NCBI GenBank assembly: GCA_025937835.1 | Contig: JAICQO010000049.1 | Coordinates: 1-46,222 of the forward strand | Reading direction: 5' to 3' | From: Polyangiaceae bacterium | GTDB lineage: Bacteria > Myxococcota_A > Polyangia > Polyangiales > Polyangiaceae | DNA: 46,222 nt | Shown: piece after piece, positions 1-9,127 of the stretch | Layout of the letters: each line of letters opens with the position of its first letter | Numbering within the stretch: the stretch's first letter is position 1 | Notes under the pieces: generated by a model | What the model saw: the letters and a program-made list of their open reading frames with translations, nothing else | Database searches by the model: none | Told to the model about the DNA's origin: nothing | Translations under genes and position numbers: made by a program

Positions 1-20
1 CCCGTGTAAGCTTCGGTACC

Positions 21-1100
21 GTGGCCGTTGATAGTGCCCCTCCGCTGAGCGCTTCGAGTCCGTACGGGTCCGATTCGTTCTTGTTGCAGCTGGTGAAGAA
101 GGCGGTGGCCGCGGGAGCCCGCGATATTCACCTGAAGGTGGGCCAGCCGCCCGGGGCGCGGGTGGGGGACTCGCTCGTGTTCTTCAAGGTGGCGAAGATC
201 AAGGAGGAGGACACGCTCGCGGCGGCGCGGCTGTTGATTCGGGAACCGGAGGTGCTGGCGCGGCTCGGCGACCTTGGCGAGTACGACACGAGCGCGACGG
301 TGCCCGGCGTGGGGCGGCTGCGCGTGAACGTGTACCGGCAGCGCGGGTCGCTCGCGGTCGTGATGCGGATCGTGCCGGACAAGGTGCCGGTGCTGGCGGA
401 CCTCGGCGCGCCGAAAGCGTGTCGGCGCATGGCAGAGCTCGAGCGGGGGCTGGTGTTGTGCGTGGGCGCAGCGGGCAGCGGCAAGAGCACGACGCTGGCG
501 GCGATGATCGGGCACATCAACCAGAATCTGTCGCGGCACATTGTGACCATCGAGGATCCGATCGAGTACGTGCATGAGGACGCGCGCTCGAGCATCAGCC
601 AGCGGGAGATCGGCTACGACACGAAGAGCTTCGCGGACGCGCTGCGCGCGGTGCTGCGGCAGGATCCGGACGTGATCCAGATCGGCGAGATCCGTGACGC
701 GGAGTCGATGGATATCGCGTTGAAGGCGGCGGAGACGGGGCACCTCGTGTTCTCGACGCTGCACACGCCGGACGTGACGCGGACGATGAACCGCATCATC
801 GCCTTGATGCCGGGCTCGCAGGACGAGATCCGGGACCGCATCGGCGATGCGCTGCAGGGGATCGTCGCGCAGCGGTTGGTGCCGAAGGCGGACGGGCGCG
901 GGATGGTGCTCGCGGCCGAGGTGCTGGTCGGTACGGGCTCGGTGCGCGAGACAATCAAGCGGCCGCTCGGGAACCCGCCTCTGAAAGAGCTGATGGAGAC
1001 TGGCGCCGAGATGTACGGGATGCAGACGTTCGAGATGGCGCTGCGAAAGCTCCTGAACGAGGGGCTCATCGACCGTGACGCAGCGCGACTTGCGGGGTGA
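21..1100 (+). CDS. PilT-family type IV pilus retraction ATPase
   Basis: Secretion-superfamily hexameric ATPase of 359 residues, the usual PilT/PilU length. Visible motifs are Walker A GAAGSGKST (about 149-157), the Asp box TIEDPIEY (about 176-183), Walker B ending IGEIRD (about 221-226) and the His box TGHLVFSTLHT (about 239-249). Members of this family depolymerise type IV pilin filaments at the inner membrane and power twitching (S-motility in myxobacteria). The N-terminal PAS-like region is present but its DSLVFFKV stretch diverges from typical PilT, so this could be a second, PilU-like paralogue; I give no symbol for that reason. The start is GTG at 21; no better start lies in the window, and one outside the window cannot be excluded. 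No other pil genes are adjacent. Confidence 0.9.
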   Translation: MAVDSAPPLSASSPYGSDSFLLQLVKKAVAAGARDIHLKVGQPPGARVGDSLVFFKVAKIKEEDTLAAARLLIREPEVLARLGDLGEYDTSATVPGVGRLRVNVYRQRGSLAVVMRIVPDKVPVLADLGAPKACRRMAELERGLVLCVGAAGSGKSTTLAAMIGHINQNLSRHIVTIEDPIEYVHEDARSSISQREIGYDTKSFADALRAVLRQDPDVIQIGEIRDAESMDIALKAAETGHLVFSTLHTPDVTRTMNRIIALMPGSQDEIRDRIGDALQGIVAQRLVPKADGRGMVLAAEVLVGTGSVRETIKRPLGNPPLKELMETGAEMYGMQTFEMALRKLLNEGLIDRDAARLAG

Positions 1101-1344
1101 TCAGCGGTGCCGAGGCAGGCAGTCTTGCCACGAGCAGATTACGTTTGGCGCGGGCGACCACTGGCCACGGGAACAAACCGGCGAGGCCGGCGGGGCCTGT
1201 TTTCAGGCAACTCGAGTCGCGAGGCGGCGCTGACACCTCTGAAAGTGGCTGCCGGCGCCGGAAACCTTCAGGCGAGACCGGGGGCCCCCTCCACCAGGCC
1301 CCCGGTGGACAGCACGGCCCGATCTAGCTAAACGGAGTGCCCAG
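1101..1344 (+). promoter_or_regulatory. Hairpin-rich leader region upstream of bioB
   Basis: No convincing gene. The stretch is full of inverted repeats. The strongest is a perfect 10-bp stem with a 10-nt loop (arms 1277-1286 and 1297-1306), 38 bases before the bioB start. A second, with one mismatch, pairs CTGAAAGT with ACCTTCAG around 1240-1270 and encloses a GC-rich core. A short AGGCC/GGCCT stem near 1184-1198 is followed by GTTTTC. None has a clean T tract, so a structured 5' leader is as likely as termination of the upstream gene. I recognise no known riboswitch class. Confidence 0.35.
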
Positions 1345-2349
1345 ATGTCCGCTGACGGCTCTCTCGCTTCGCCCCTGCGCCACGATTTCCAGCTCGCGGA
1401 GGTGCGAGCGCTGCACGACCTGCCGCTGTTCGAGCTCTTGGACCGCGCCCGCCAGGTGCACCGGGCGAACCACCCGGACGGACAGGTGCAGCTGTGCACG
1501 CTGCTCAGCGTGAAGACCGGCGGCTGCCCGGAAGATTGCGGTTACTGCTCTCAGTCGTCGCACCACAAGACTCCGGTCAAGCCGCAAGCGCTGCTCAAGG
1601 TGGACGAGGTGGTGGCCGCGGCGCGGCGCGCGAAGGAGCAGGGGGCGACGCGCTTCTGCATGGGCGCGGCATGGCGCGAGGTGAAAGACGGGCCCGCGTT
1701 CGACCGCGTGATCGACATGGTGCGCGAGGTGAAGGGCATGGGGCTCGAAGCCTGCGTGACGCTCGGCATGCTGAACCCCGAGCAGGCGCGGCGGCTGAAG
1801 GAAGCCGGGCTCGATGCCTACAACCACAACCTCGACACGTCGCGCGAGCACTACAAGTCGATCATCTCGACGCGGAAGTTCGACGACCGTCTGAACACGC
1901 TCCGCAACGTGCGCGACGCCGGGATCACGGTCTGCTCGGGCGGGATCATCGGCCTCGGCGAGAGCATCGACGACCGCTGCCGGATGTTGATCGAGCTCGC
2001 CAACATGGACCCGCACCCCGAGAGCGTGCCGGTGAACGCCTTGACGCGCGTAGAAGGCACGCCGCTCGCCGAGATGCCGCCGGTCGAGCCGCTCGAGCTG
2101 GTGCGAATGATCGCGACCGCGCGGATCCTGATGCCGCGCTCGAAGGTGCGGCTCAGCGCGGGCCGCACGGAGCTGTCGCGCGAGGCGCAGCTCTTGTGCC
2201 TGTTCGCCGGCGCCAACAGCATCTTCTACGGCGATCGACTGCTGACCACGCCGAACCCGGACTCGGATGCGGATTCGGATCTGCTGCGCGCGGCCGGGCT
2301 CAGCGCGGAACCGCCGAAGAGCGGCGCGGCAGTCCCCGCCGCAGAGTGA
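1345..2349 (+). CDS. bioB: Biotin synthase BioB
   Basis: Radical-SAM enzyme that inserts sulfur into dethiobiotin, the last step of biotin synthesis, in the cytoplasm. The 334 residues fit the family. The SAM-cluster motif CPEDCGYC (Cys61, Cys65, Cys68) sits in the diagnostic context [14 protein letters not shown]. Other family landmarks are [40 protein letters not shown] and the C-terminal RLSAGR and [12 protein letters not shown]. The ATG start follows a GGAG-like ribosome site (aacggag). The roughly 15-residue N-terminus and Pro/Ala-rich tail are ordinary variation. No other bio genes are adjacent, so it appears to be a stand-alone transcription unit behind the structured leader. Confidence 0.97.
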   Translation: MSADGSLASPLRHDFQLAEVRALHDLPLFELLDRARQVHRANHPDGQVQLCTLLSVKTGGCPEDCGYCSQSSHHKTPVKPQALLKVDEVVAAARRAKEQGATRFCMGAAWREVKDGPAFDRVIDMVREVKGMGLEACVTLGMLNPEQARRLKEAGLDAYNHNLDTSREHYKSIISTRKFDDRLNTLRNVRDAGITVCSGGIIGLGESIDDRCRMLIELANMDPHPESVPVNALTRVEGTPLAEMPPVEPLELVRMIATARILMPRSKVRLSAGRTELSREAQLLCLFAGANSIFYGDRLLTTPNPDSDADSDLLRAAGLSAEPPKSGAAVPAAE

Positions 2350-2354
2350 AGCGG

Positions 2355-3254
2355 TCAGCGGCGCGCGCGGCGTAGCCGGACCGCGCCGAGCGTGAGCCCT
2401 AGCGCGAGCAAGCCGAGCGCCGAGCTGCCGGACGCGGGCGCGCGCGTGGCACAGCCGCGGCTATCGCCGTTGTCACCGCAAGTGCTGGAGAAGCCGTGGC
2501 GCGGCTCGCAGCTCTTGTTGGTCGGACGGCGATCCGGGTTCAGCGCGTCGCAAATCCCGAGCTCGTCGTCGAGCTCGAGCGAACGCAGGCCGTCGTCGCC
2601 CGGGCTGTAACCCGGGAGCATGGTCGCGTCCTTCTCGTCCGAGTGCGACAAGCCGAGGAAGTGCCCGACCTCGTGGGTCAGGATCGACGCGAGATCGGCC
2701 TGGCCGCGCCGCACCGGATCGCCGATCGAAATCGGCGTGTCGGTGCCGTTGATCTCGACGTCCACGTCGTAGATGAAGCCCGTGTTGGGGTCGAAGCGAA
2801 TGGTCGACAGCCCGAGCGCGTCCTCGCCGTTGGCGTACGGCCACTCTTCGTCGCGGAACATGAAGACGTTCGCGTTGCCGTCGCGCTGGTTGTACTCGAC
2901 CTCGTCGCACTCGACCGGGCCGATGTTCAGGACCGTGAGCGAGGGGCTCGCGCCGTCGCCGCAGTCGACCGAGAGCCAGCGCTGAAAGGCGTCGTTCACC
3001 TCTTCGGCGAAGCGCTGCTCGCTGACGCCGTGCTTCTGCGAGCCGTCTTCTTGAACGGCGAAGGTGACGCAGCTCGAGGCCCACACCAGGGGGTGTCCGG
3101 GGCCGGGGCAGCCGTCCTTGGTGCCTTCACACTGTTCCGGGTCCTTCTTCGGATCGCAGGTGTTGGAGCGGCAGTACGCGGACGCCGGAGCCGAACAGAG
3201 CAACGCGCCGAGCGCCAGGGTTGCACCCGTGAACAGGACCCGAGCGCCCTTCAT
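2355..3254 (-). CDS. Secreted matrixin-like zinc metalloprotease with MYXO-CTERM tail
   Basis: Protein of 299 residues. Residues 1-26 form a signal peptide ending ASA before Tyr27. A Cys-rich segment follows, then a metzincin catalytic domain with the full zinc motif HEVGHFLGLSH (about 194-204) and a downstream TMLPGY that may act as the Met-turn. The C-terminus (RGCATRAP, hydrophobic helix, RLRRARR) is a MYXO-CTERM sorting signal, known in Myxococcota to direct surface anchoring. I set the start at the ATG at 3254; the longer open frame would encode an improbable Arg/Pro/Ala leader. This ATG overlaps the stop of the upstream gene as ATGA, so the two are translationally coupled. Substrate unknown. 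Confidence 0.85.
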   Translation of the reverse strand: MKGARVLFTGATLALGALLCSAPASAYCRSNTCDPKKDPEQCEGTKDGCPGPGHPLVWASSCVTFAVQEDGSQKHGVSEQRFAEEVNDAFQRWLSVDCGDGASPSLTVLNIGPVECDEVEYNQRDGNANVFMFRDEEWPYANGEDALGLSTIRFDPNTGFIYDVDVEINGTDTPISIGDPVRRGQADLASILTHEVGHFLGLSHSDEKDATMLPGYSPGDDGLRSLELDDELGICDALNPDRRPTNKSCEPRHGFSSTCGDNGDSRGCATRAPASGSSALGLLALGLTLGAVRLRRARR

Positions 3255-3811
3255 CGGGCGCGCGCCTCGCGGATCAGGCGCTTGGCTTCGACGAGCTCGC
3301 GCCCGGGTAGGCGCTTCACGGCCAGGTCCTGGCTCGCCGTGAGCGCCGGCAGGTTCGGGCTCACGCGCAAGAGCCGGCGCTGCGACTCGATGCGCAGCGG
3401 GTAGTGCCCCTGCGCCATGCCCTGCAACCACAGCACGCCGTCGGCGCGCGCATGCAGGAACACCACCGAGCGCTCGTTCAACACGAGCTGAGCTTCGCCG
3501 TGCACGAGCTCACCGACTCCGTCGAGGACACCGCCGAGCGTGCGAACCAGGATTTCCGAATCGCCGGGCGCGTCGACCACCTCGTCGTCGATCGCCAGGC
3601 GGGTCTCGGTCACGATCCGCTTCTGGCCGCCGATCGTCTCGTAACGAGGGCTCGAAGCGAGCGGCGTGCCGACCAGAATGTGGTGGCTTTTCTTCGAGAG
3701 TGCTTCGAGGCTCAGACCGCGCGCGGTGGTTGCCTTCGCCCACCTGGGCACCAGCCCCGCTGCCACGATCACCCCCAACCCTCCGAGTGTCGTTCGTCTC
3801 GTCACCACCAT
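3251..3811 (-). CDS. Exported protein with twin-arginine-like signal, coupled to the matrixin
   Basis: Protein of 186 residues with TRRTTLGGLGVIVAAGLVP at the N-terminus, a short twin-arginine-like or Sec signal. The mature part has no domain I recognise; it contains a repeated theme of beta strands (RIVTETRLAIDDEVV, EILVRTLGG, QLVLNERSVVFLHARADG) and a basic C-terminal helix rich in Arg/Leu. Its stop overlaps the matrixin start (ATGA), so both come from one message and probably act together outside the cytoplasm, for instance as a partner, inhibitor or processing factor of the protease. That role is inference from position only. The start ATG at 3811 is the only sensible one before the signal peptide. 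Confidence 0.75.
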   Translation of the reverse strand: MVVTRRTTLGGLGVIVAAGLVPRWAKATTARGLSLEALSKKSHHILVGTPLASSPRYETIGGQKRIVTETRLAIDDEVVDAPGDSEILVRTLGGVLDGVGELVHGEAQLVLNERSVVFLHARADGVLWLQGMAQGHYPLRIESQRRLLRVSPNLPALTASQDLAVKRLPGRELVEAKRLIREARAR

Positions 3812-4036
3812 ACGTGGGGCTCAATATACTGGGTCCCCGGCTCGGGTCGAGCGGCGGCCCGGCGCCGGTCTGGTGGCCGAGCCACGCCCCGAGCGCGCCG
3901 CGAATCCGCTAAAACTCGAGGGTTTCGGCCCCAGGCCAGGGTCGCAAGCGGCACTCAGGCGCTGGCCCGGACCTGCGCTATAACGAGCGGCTGCCGGCTG
4001 CCGCTAGGACCCGCGTGCAGTCCGTATTCGTGCCCA

Positions 4037-6730
4037 ATGCGCTCAGAACTTGCGCCCACTGACTCCTCCAGGGCGGCCGTGCTGGAATCCGCCACTCTTG
4101 CGCAGGAGCTGAAGAGCTACCTCGCCAACCACCGCGCGACGCTCGAAGCCAAGGTGAAGCTCGGGACGGACGAGGCAGGGCTACCCGCGGCCGAGCGGCT
4201 GGCGAAGACCTACGACGGCCTCTTCTGCTCGCTGTTCAAGGCCGTCGAGTGCGCCCTGACCAAGCAGGGCAAGTGGTCGAACAACGTCGCGCTCGCGGCG
4301 GTCGGTAGCTATGGCCGCGGCGCGCTGGCGCTGCACAGCGACCTCGACGTGCGGCTCGTGACCGGCGGCCGCGCCGAGAAGGTGAAGCACGTCGCCGAAG
4401 CGGTGCTCTACCCGCTGTGGGACGCGGGCCTCAGCGTCGGCCATCAGGTCGTCACCCCGAGCGACCAGCTCGACCTCGCGCGCAACGACTTGCCGACGGC
4501 CACCACGCTGCTCGATTTCCGGCTGCTCGCAGGCGACGGCTCCACCACCGACAAGATGCTGGAGAAGGCCTACGACGGCATCTTTCACATCTCGAACATC
4601 GGTAAATTCCTGGAGCGCCTCAACACCCGCGCCGAAGAGCGCGTCACGCGCTTCGGGGACTCGGTGTACCTGCTCGAGCCGGACGTGAAGAACGGCAGCG
4701 GCGGGCTGCGTGATCTCGATCTGATGCACTGGGCCGCCCGAGCCCGCTGGCGCGCGACCCAGCTCGAAGATCTGGTGCGGCTCAGCGTGCTCCTGCCGCG
4801 CGAGTGGGCGCAGATCGACGCTGCCTCGCGCTTTGCGTGGCGCGTGCGCAACCTCTTGCACGTGCACGCCGGGCGCCGCTCGGATCGGCTGAGCTTCGAC
4901 CAGCAGGAGCTGATCGCGGGCGAGATGGGCTACGGCAACTCGGGCCCCGGCGTCGAGGCCTTCATGAGCGAGTACTACCGGCACGCGCGCAGCCTCTGGC
5001 AATGCCGGGAGATGCTGCTGCAGCGCGCGGAGCCTCCGCCCAAGCGACGTCCGCGCGAGACCCCGATCGGCGGCGGCCTCAAGCTCACGAACGATCAGGT
5101 GTCGATCGAGAGCCCCGGCGCGATCGAGCAAGATCCGTCGCTCTGCCTCAAGGTCTACGACGAGGCGATCCGCCGCGATTTGCCGGTGTATCCGTTCGCG
5201 CGCGACTCGATCGCCCGCGCGGCGTCGGTGCCGGAGATCTGCGAGCGCCTGCGCGAGAGCGCGGAGGCGCAGCGGCTGTTCCAGCGGCTCGTCACCACCG
5301 TACAGCGCACCAAGCTCCGCAGCGGCTCGGTGTTGAAAGAGCTGCACGACGTCGGGCTGCTGGTGGCGATGATCCCCGAGTTTGCGCCGGTGGTCGGGCG
5401 CGTGCACCACGACGTCTATCACGTGTACACGGTGGACGTGCACTCGGTGGCCTGCGTCGATCGGCTGCGCGAGCTGTGCCGCGGGGATCTGGCCGCCGAG
5501 CAACCGCTGGGCTCGCACCTCGCCGCCGAGCTCTCGCGCGCCAACGTGCTGTTCTTCGCGGCGCTCTTGCACGACATCGGCAAGGACATCGGCGGGCGCG
5601 ACCACGCCAAGCGGGGCCACGACATGTCGGAGGCGATCTTGCGCCGCCTCGGCATCCCCGAGACGGACATTCCCGAGGTGCAGCACCTCGTGAACAAGCA
5701 CCTCTTGATGTACCACGTGGCGACGCGGCGGGACCTCGACGACCCGAAGACGATCGAGTCGTTTTGCCAGGAAGTGCGCGGCCGCGAGGGCCTCCGCGAG
5801 CTCTACGTGCTCACGCTCTGCGACGTCTCGACCACGAGCCCGACGGCGCTCACCAGCTGGAAGGCGCGCATGCTCGAGGAGCTCTACCTCGCGGCGGATC
5901 GCTACATCGAGGGCGACGCCGACCACGGCGGTGATCGCCTCGACCGCATCAAGCGCGCGGTGCTCGAGGCTTGTCCGGAGCGCGGCGAGCGCGAGTTCTT
6001 GACCCACTACCTGGAAGCGGTGCCGGAGCGCTACCTGTACGCGAACGAGATCCCGCACGTGGTGCGCCACTCACGCTTCGCGCGCCAGGCCCAGATGCAG
6101 ACCGTGAACGTGACGGTGATGACGACCGCCGAGCCGTACGTGGAGCTCGCCTTCATCGCCGACGACAAGCCCGGTTTGCTGGCGATGATCACCGCCACGC
6201 TCGCAGCGGCGCGCTTCAAGGTGATCAGCGCGCAGGTGTACTCGTGGAAGGACTCGTTCAAGCGCACGCGCGCGCTCGACTTGTTCTGGGTGCGCGGCAG
6301 CTCGGTCGAGGCGGTGACGTCGGCGATCCCGCGGCTCGAGCGCGACTTCGGCCGGCTGATGAGCCAGGAGCTCACGCCCGACGCGCTCGTGACCGACGGC
6401 AACCGCACCGCGCACTGGTCCGAGCGACCGACGCCCGGGGTCCAGAGCGAAGTCGTGATCGACAATCGCTGTGCGACCCGCGATACCGTGATCGAAGTGA
6501 CGACGCGGGACCAGCTCGGGCTCTTGTTCTGGCTTTCGCACGCGCTGCAGTCGCTCGGACTCCAGATCTCGCTCGCGAAGATCAACACCGAGGGCACGCA
6601 GGTCGCGGACGTTTTTTACGTGACCGACGAAACGGGCTCCAAGGTTACCGAGCCCGAGCGCATCGAAGCCATCAAGAGTCGGATCCTATCCACGGTCTCC
6701 CGTCTCGAGAAGAGAGGCGCAGTATCATGA
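4037..6730 (+). CDS. glnD: Bifunctional uridylyltransferase/uridylyl-removing enzyme GlnD
   Basis: Senses glutamine and adds or removes UMP on PII proteins, the top of the nitrogen control cascade. Domain order in 897 residues: N-terminal nucleotidyltransferase with GSYGRG (about 90-95) and SDLDVRL carrying the metal-binding Asp102 and Asp104; a central HD hydrolase with HDIGKD near residue 512; two C-terminal ACT domains beginning near 701 (VELAFIADDKPGLLAMI) and 817 (VIEVTTRDQLGLLFWL). The frame is open far upstream, but the family alignment starts near the ATG at 4037; the upstream extension is Arg/Pro-rich and antisense to the neighbouring gene. Its stop overlaps the next gene as ATGA. 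Confidence 0.96.
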   Translation: MRSELAPTDSSRAAVLESATLAQELKSYLANHRATLEAKVKLGTDEAGLPAAERLAKTYDGLFCSLFKAVECALTKQGKWSNNVALAAVGSYGRGALALHSDLDVRLVTGGRAEKVKHVAEAVLYPLWDAGLSVGHQVVTPSDQLDLARNDLPTATTLLDFRLLAGDGSTTDKMLEKAYDGIFHISNIGKFLERLNTRAEERVTRFGDSVYLLEPDVKNGSGGLRDLDLMHWAARARWRATQLEDLVRLSVLLPREWAQIDAASRFAWRVRNLLHVHAGRRSDRLSFDQQELIAGEMGYGNSGPGVEAFMSEYYRHARSLWQCREMLLQRAEPPPKRRPRETPIGGGLKLTNDQVSIESPGAIEQDPSLCLKVYDEAIRRDLPVYPFARDSIARAASVPEICERLRESAEAQRLFQRLVTTVQRTKLRSGSVLKELHDVGLLVAMIPEFAPVVGRVHHDVYHVYTVDVHSVACVDRLRELCRGDLAAEQPLGSHLAAELSRANVLFFAALLHDIGKDIGGRDHAKRGHDMSEAILRRLGIPETDIPEVQHLVNKHLLMYHVATRRDLDDPKTIESFCQEVRGREGLRELYVLTLCDVSTTSPTALTSWKARMLEELYLAADRYIEGDADHGGDRLDRIKRAVLEACPERGEREFLTHYLEAVPERYLYANEIPHVVRHSRFARQAQMQTVNVTVMTTAEPYVELAFIADDKPGLLAMITATLAAARFKVISAQVYSWKDSFKRTRALDLFWVRGSSVEAVTSAIPRLERDFGRLMSQELTPDALVTDGNRTAHWSERPTPGVQSEVVIDNRCATRDTVIEVTTRDQLGLLFWLSHALQSLGLQISLAKINTEGTQVADVFYVTDETGSKVTEPERIEAIKSRILSTVSRLEKRGAVS

Positions 6731-7731
6731 ACTGGTTGAAGGCGGGTCTCTGCAGCGGCAGAGCGTTGGGGTTGGCGTTGGTGGTGGCATGTGGCGGCGC
6801 GGCGACGCCGCCCCCGAACGAGCCCGATCCGTCGCTCGGGCCGAGCGAGGGAGAAGGTCCCGTCGCGGCCGCGTCGAGCCCGAAGGTGCAAGAGGGCATC
6901 GACGCGATCCAGCAGCAAGACTTTGCCAAGGCCAAGGCGCTACTCACGACGGCTCGCGCGGAGGCGCCGAAGGATGCTCAGGCGGCCTTTTATTTGGGGG
7001 TCGCCGAGCAAAATCTGGGCGACACGGTAGCTGCAGAGAAAGACTACAACGAGGCGCTCGGGCTCGACCCCAAGCTCACCGAAGCGAGCGTGAACCTGTC
7101 GGCGATGCTGCTCGACCAGAACGCCGCGGACAAGGCGCTCGAAGTCGTCACGGCCGGCCTCAAGTTTCAGCCGAAGCACCCGGACCTCTTGATGAACCGC
7201 GCGCTCGCGCTCGAAGCCGTCGGCAAGAAGGACGAAGCCGTGACCGCTTACGGCGCCGCCGTCGAAGCGCGCCCGGACAACGTCGAGCTGCGGCTCGCGT
7301 ACGCCGACATGCTCGCCGGCGCCGGCAAGAACGACGTTGCGCTCCAGCAAGTGAAGCAAGCCAGCCAGACGGATGATCCGAAGCTGCTCGCGGCCGCCGC
7401 GCACCTGTTCGGCCGCTTGAAGTCGCCCGCGGATTGCGTGGCTGCCCTGGACAAGGCGCTCAAGGCCTCGCCCAGCGCCGACCTCCTCACGCGGCGCGGC
7501 GTCTGCCGGCACTCCGCCGGGGACGATCCGGGCGCTCAGGCCGACTTCGAAGCCGCGCTCAAGAGCGACGCCAACTTCGTCCCCGCGCATTTCTATCTGG
7601 GAATGCACCTGCGCAAGACGAACAAAAAGGCCGCGACCGAGCACCTGAAGAAGGCGGCCGAGCTCGGCAAGGGTGAGGGCGTCGGCAAGGCGGCCGAAAC
7701 TGCGCTCGCCGAGCTGAAGAAAGGAAAGTAG
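6727..7731 (+). CDS. TPR-repeat lipoprotein
   Basis: Protein of 334 residues with a lipoprotein signal peptide ending LVVAC (Cys22 lipidated), a Pro/Glu-rich linker and then a solenoid of tetratricopeptide repeats. Units such as AAFYLGVAEQNLGDTVAAE, LLMNRALALEAVGKKDEAV and FVPAHFYLGMHLRKTNKKAA show the W/Y-G-A spacing of TPRs. Such proteins are periplasmic scaffolds; no catalytic residues are seen. ATG overlaps the glnD stop (ATGA), so it is coupled to glnD, though nothing in the protein suggests a nitrogen role. It ends convergently 160 bases before the next minus-strand gene. Confidence 0.85.
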   Translation: MNWLKAGLCSGRALGLALVVACGGAATPPPNEPDPSLGPSEGEGPVAAASSPKVQEGIDAIQQQDFAKAKALLTTARAEAPKDAQAAFYLGVAEQNLGDTVAAEKDYNEALGLDPKLTEASVNLSAMLLDQNAADKALEVVTAGLKFQPKHPDLLMNRALALEAVGKKDEAVTAYGAAVEARPDNVELRLAYADMLAGAGKNDVALQQVKQASQTDDPKLLAAAAHLFGRLKSPADCVAALDKALKASPSADLLTRRGVCRHSAGDDPGAQADFEAALKSDANFVPAHFYLGMHLRKTNKKAATEHLKKAAELGKGEGVGKAAETALAELKKGK

Positions 7732-7891
7732 CCAGGGAGCTGGCGGATGGAGCCTCGGACCTGTTGCTCGAGTTCCGGGACGCGCTCGACGCCGAGTTCG
7801 CCGAGCTGAGAGGGGCGGAGGCGCTGGCAGAGCTGCGTCGCAATCGCTGGGATGCGAGCGCGTCGCGCAGCGACGAGACGGCGCTCGCCGC

Positions 7892-9127
7892 TCACAGCGC
7901 GAGGTTCAGCACCAGCGACGTGGTGCTCGCCAAAGAGTAACCCCGGCAGAGCGGGCTCTCCGACTCGGGGCAGTTCGCTTGCGCCACCAGCGCGGGGTCG
8001 CGCGTGTACTTGAGCTCTTCGCGGAGCGAGAGCTTGCCGAGGAGCTTCACCTCGAGGGCCAGCGTGTTGCGGAGCAGGGTGCGCTCCCAGAGATCGTCCT
8101 CGGCGACGACGTCGTCTCCGTACAGCGTGGGCAGCGCCTCGAAGGTGTCGAGCAGGGACCAGTTTTCCCGGTGGATCCCGGCGCGGATCCGGAAAGAACC
8201 GCGCAATCGCGAGCTGTCCTCGACGACCGGCTCGGCGTCCGCGTCGGCGGCGGCGTCCGCCGAGGGGGGTGCGTTGATCGAGCGGTAGTTCCAGACGGGC
8301 GCGAAGCTCGCGTCGAGCTGGTAGGTCCCGCGCAGGATCTCGAGCTTCGCGCCGAGCAAGGCCTCTTCGAGGTTGAGCCGCAGGTTCGCCGGGAGGTTGC
8401 GCTCGATGCTGGTGAACGTGAAGAGCGTGAGCCGCGGGGCGATGTCGTGGTAGTCGGCGCTGAAGCGGACGAGCGTCTGGTCGGTGCTCGTGAGCCCCGC
8501 GGCGCGGTGATACTTGAAGGTGCCGTCCAGCTTCACGTCCAGTGGATCCGAGGCGTAGCGGTCGGGCGGGGGAGTGCGGTGGATGCCGAGCCCGGCCGTG
8601 AAATCGTAGAGCTCCGTGTCGCTCTGGTACGCGCCGCCCGCGCTCAGCTCGAGCACGATCGGCACGGGAGGCGTCTCGCGCTCCGCGCGGATCACGCTCA
8701 GGATCCGTCCCGCGCCGTCGCGGATTTCCGTGGCGATCACGCGGTTTTCCTCGTCGAAATAGTAGCGATAGACGGCGCGGGCCGTGCGCTTGCCGTTCAC
8801 GAAGCACTCGGCCTCGGCGACGCGGTCGCCGTCCCAGCGGGTGCGCGCTTCGCGCAGCTGCCCGGGCGTGGCCTCGCTGCGCACGACCGCGTGGTCGCCG
8901 TCGTAGCGGATCGACACCTCCTGCACGTAGCGGTTCTGGTGTAGCCGGAGCTGCCGCACCAGGCGCCCCGTCGCGTCGTAGTGCGCGCGCACGTCGTCGG
9001 CTTCCGCAGGCATGGCCGGGCAGACGTCGTTGCCGCCGTCGTCGGCGTGCGCGAGCCGGGCGAGAGCCGACAGCGCGAGCGCCAGAGCTAGAGAATGATG
9101 TCGAGCAATCGATCGAGCTCGTCCCAC
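7892..9127 (-). CDS. Outer-membrane beta-barrel protein, DUF481-like
   Basis: Protein of 411 residues. A signal peptide ends AHA before the acidic DDGGND. The next ~130 residues contain YD/RHS-like short repeats (HYDATGRLVRQL, IRYDGDHAVV, YYFDEENRVIATEI). The rest alternates polar and aromatic strands (LDGTFKYHRAAGL, RLTLFTFTSIERNL, LRGSFRIRAGIHRENW) and ends NLAL, as expected of a beta-barrel resembling DUF481 (YdiY) proteins. The best start is GTG at 9127, which gives a clean signal peptide and lies 40 bases inside the end of parB; the longer open frame is parB antiframe. Position implies co-transcription with parAB. Function unknown. Confidence 0.7.
   Translation of the reverse strand: MGRARSIARHHSLALALALSALARLAHADDGGNDVCPAMPAEADDVRAHYDATGRLVRQLRLHQNRYVQEVSIRYDGDHAVVRSEATPGQLREARTRWDGDRVAEAECFVNGKRTARAVYRYYFDEENRVIATEIRDGAGRILSVIRAERETPPVPIVLELSAGGAYQSDTELYDFTAGLGIHRTPPPDRYASDPLDVKLDGTFKYHRAAGLTSTDQTLVRFSADYHDIAPRLTLFTFTSIERNLPANLRLNLEEALLGAKLEILRGTYQLDASFAPVWNYRSINAPPSADAAADADAEPVVEDSSRLRGSFRIRAGIHRENWSLLDTFEALPTLYGDDVVAEDDLWERTLLRNTLALEVKLLGKLSLREELKYTRDPALVAQANCPESESPLCRGYSLASTTSLVLNLAL

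Noticed and set aside
1097-1331. Two overlapping ~75-residue frames before bioB
   Set aside because: They translate the hairpin-rich leader, with low-complexity Arg/Gly/Pro content and no ribosome sites.
3404-4036. N-terminal extension of GlnD by 211 residues
   Set aside because: Lies antisense to the matrixin partner, is Arg/Pro/Ala-rich and has no counterpart in the family; the ATG at 4037 fits.
7747-7940. Short frame with coding-like composition after the TPR lipoprotein (LLLEFRDALDAEFAELRG and onward)
   Set aside because: Only weak TTG/CTG starts, no ribosome site, and it overlaps the end of the minus-strand barrel gene; under 60 residues and not recognisable.
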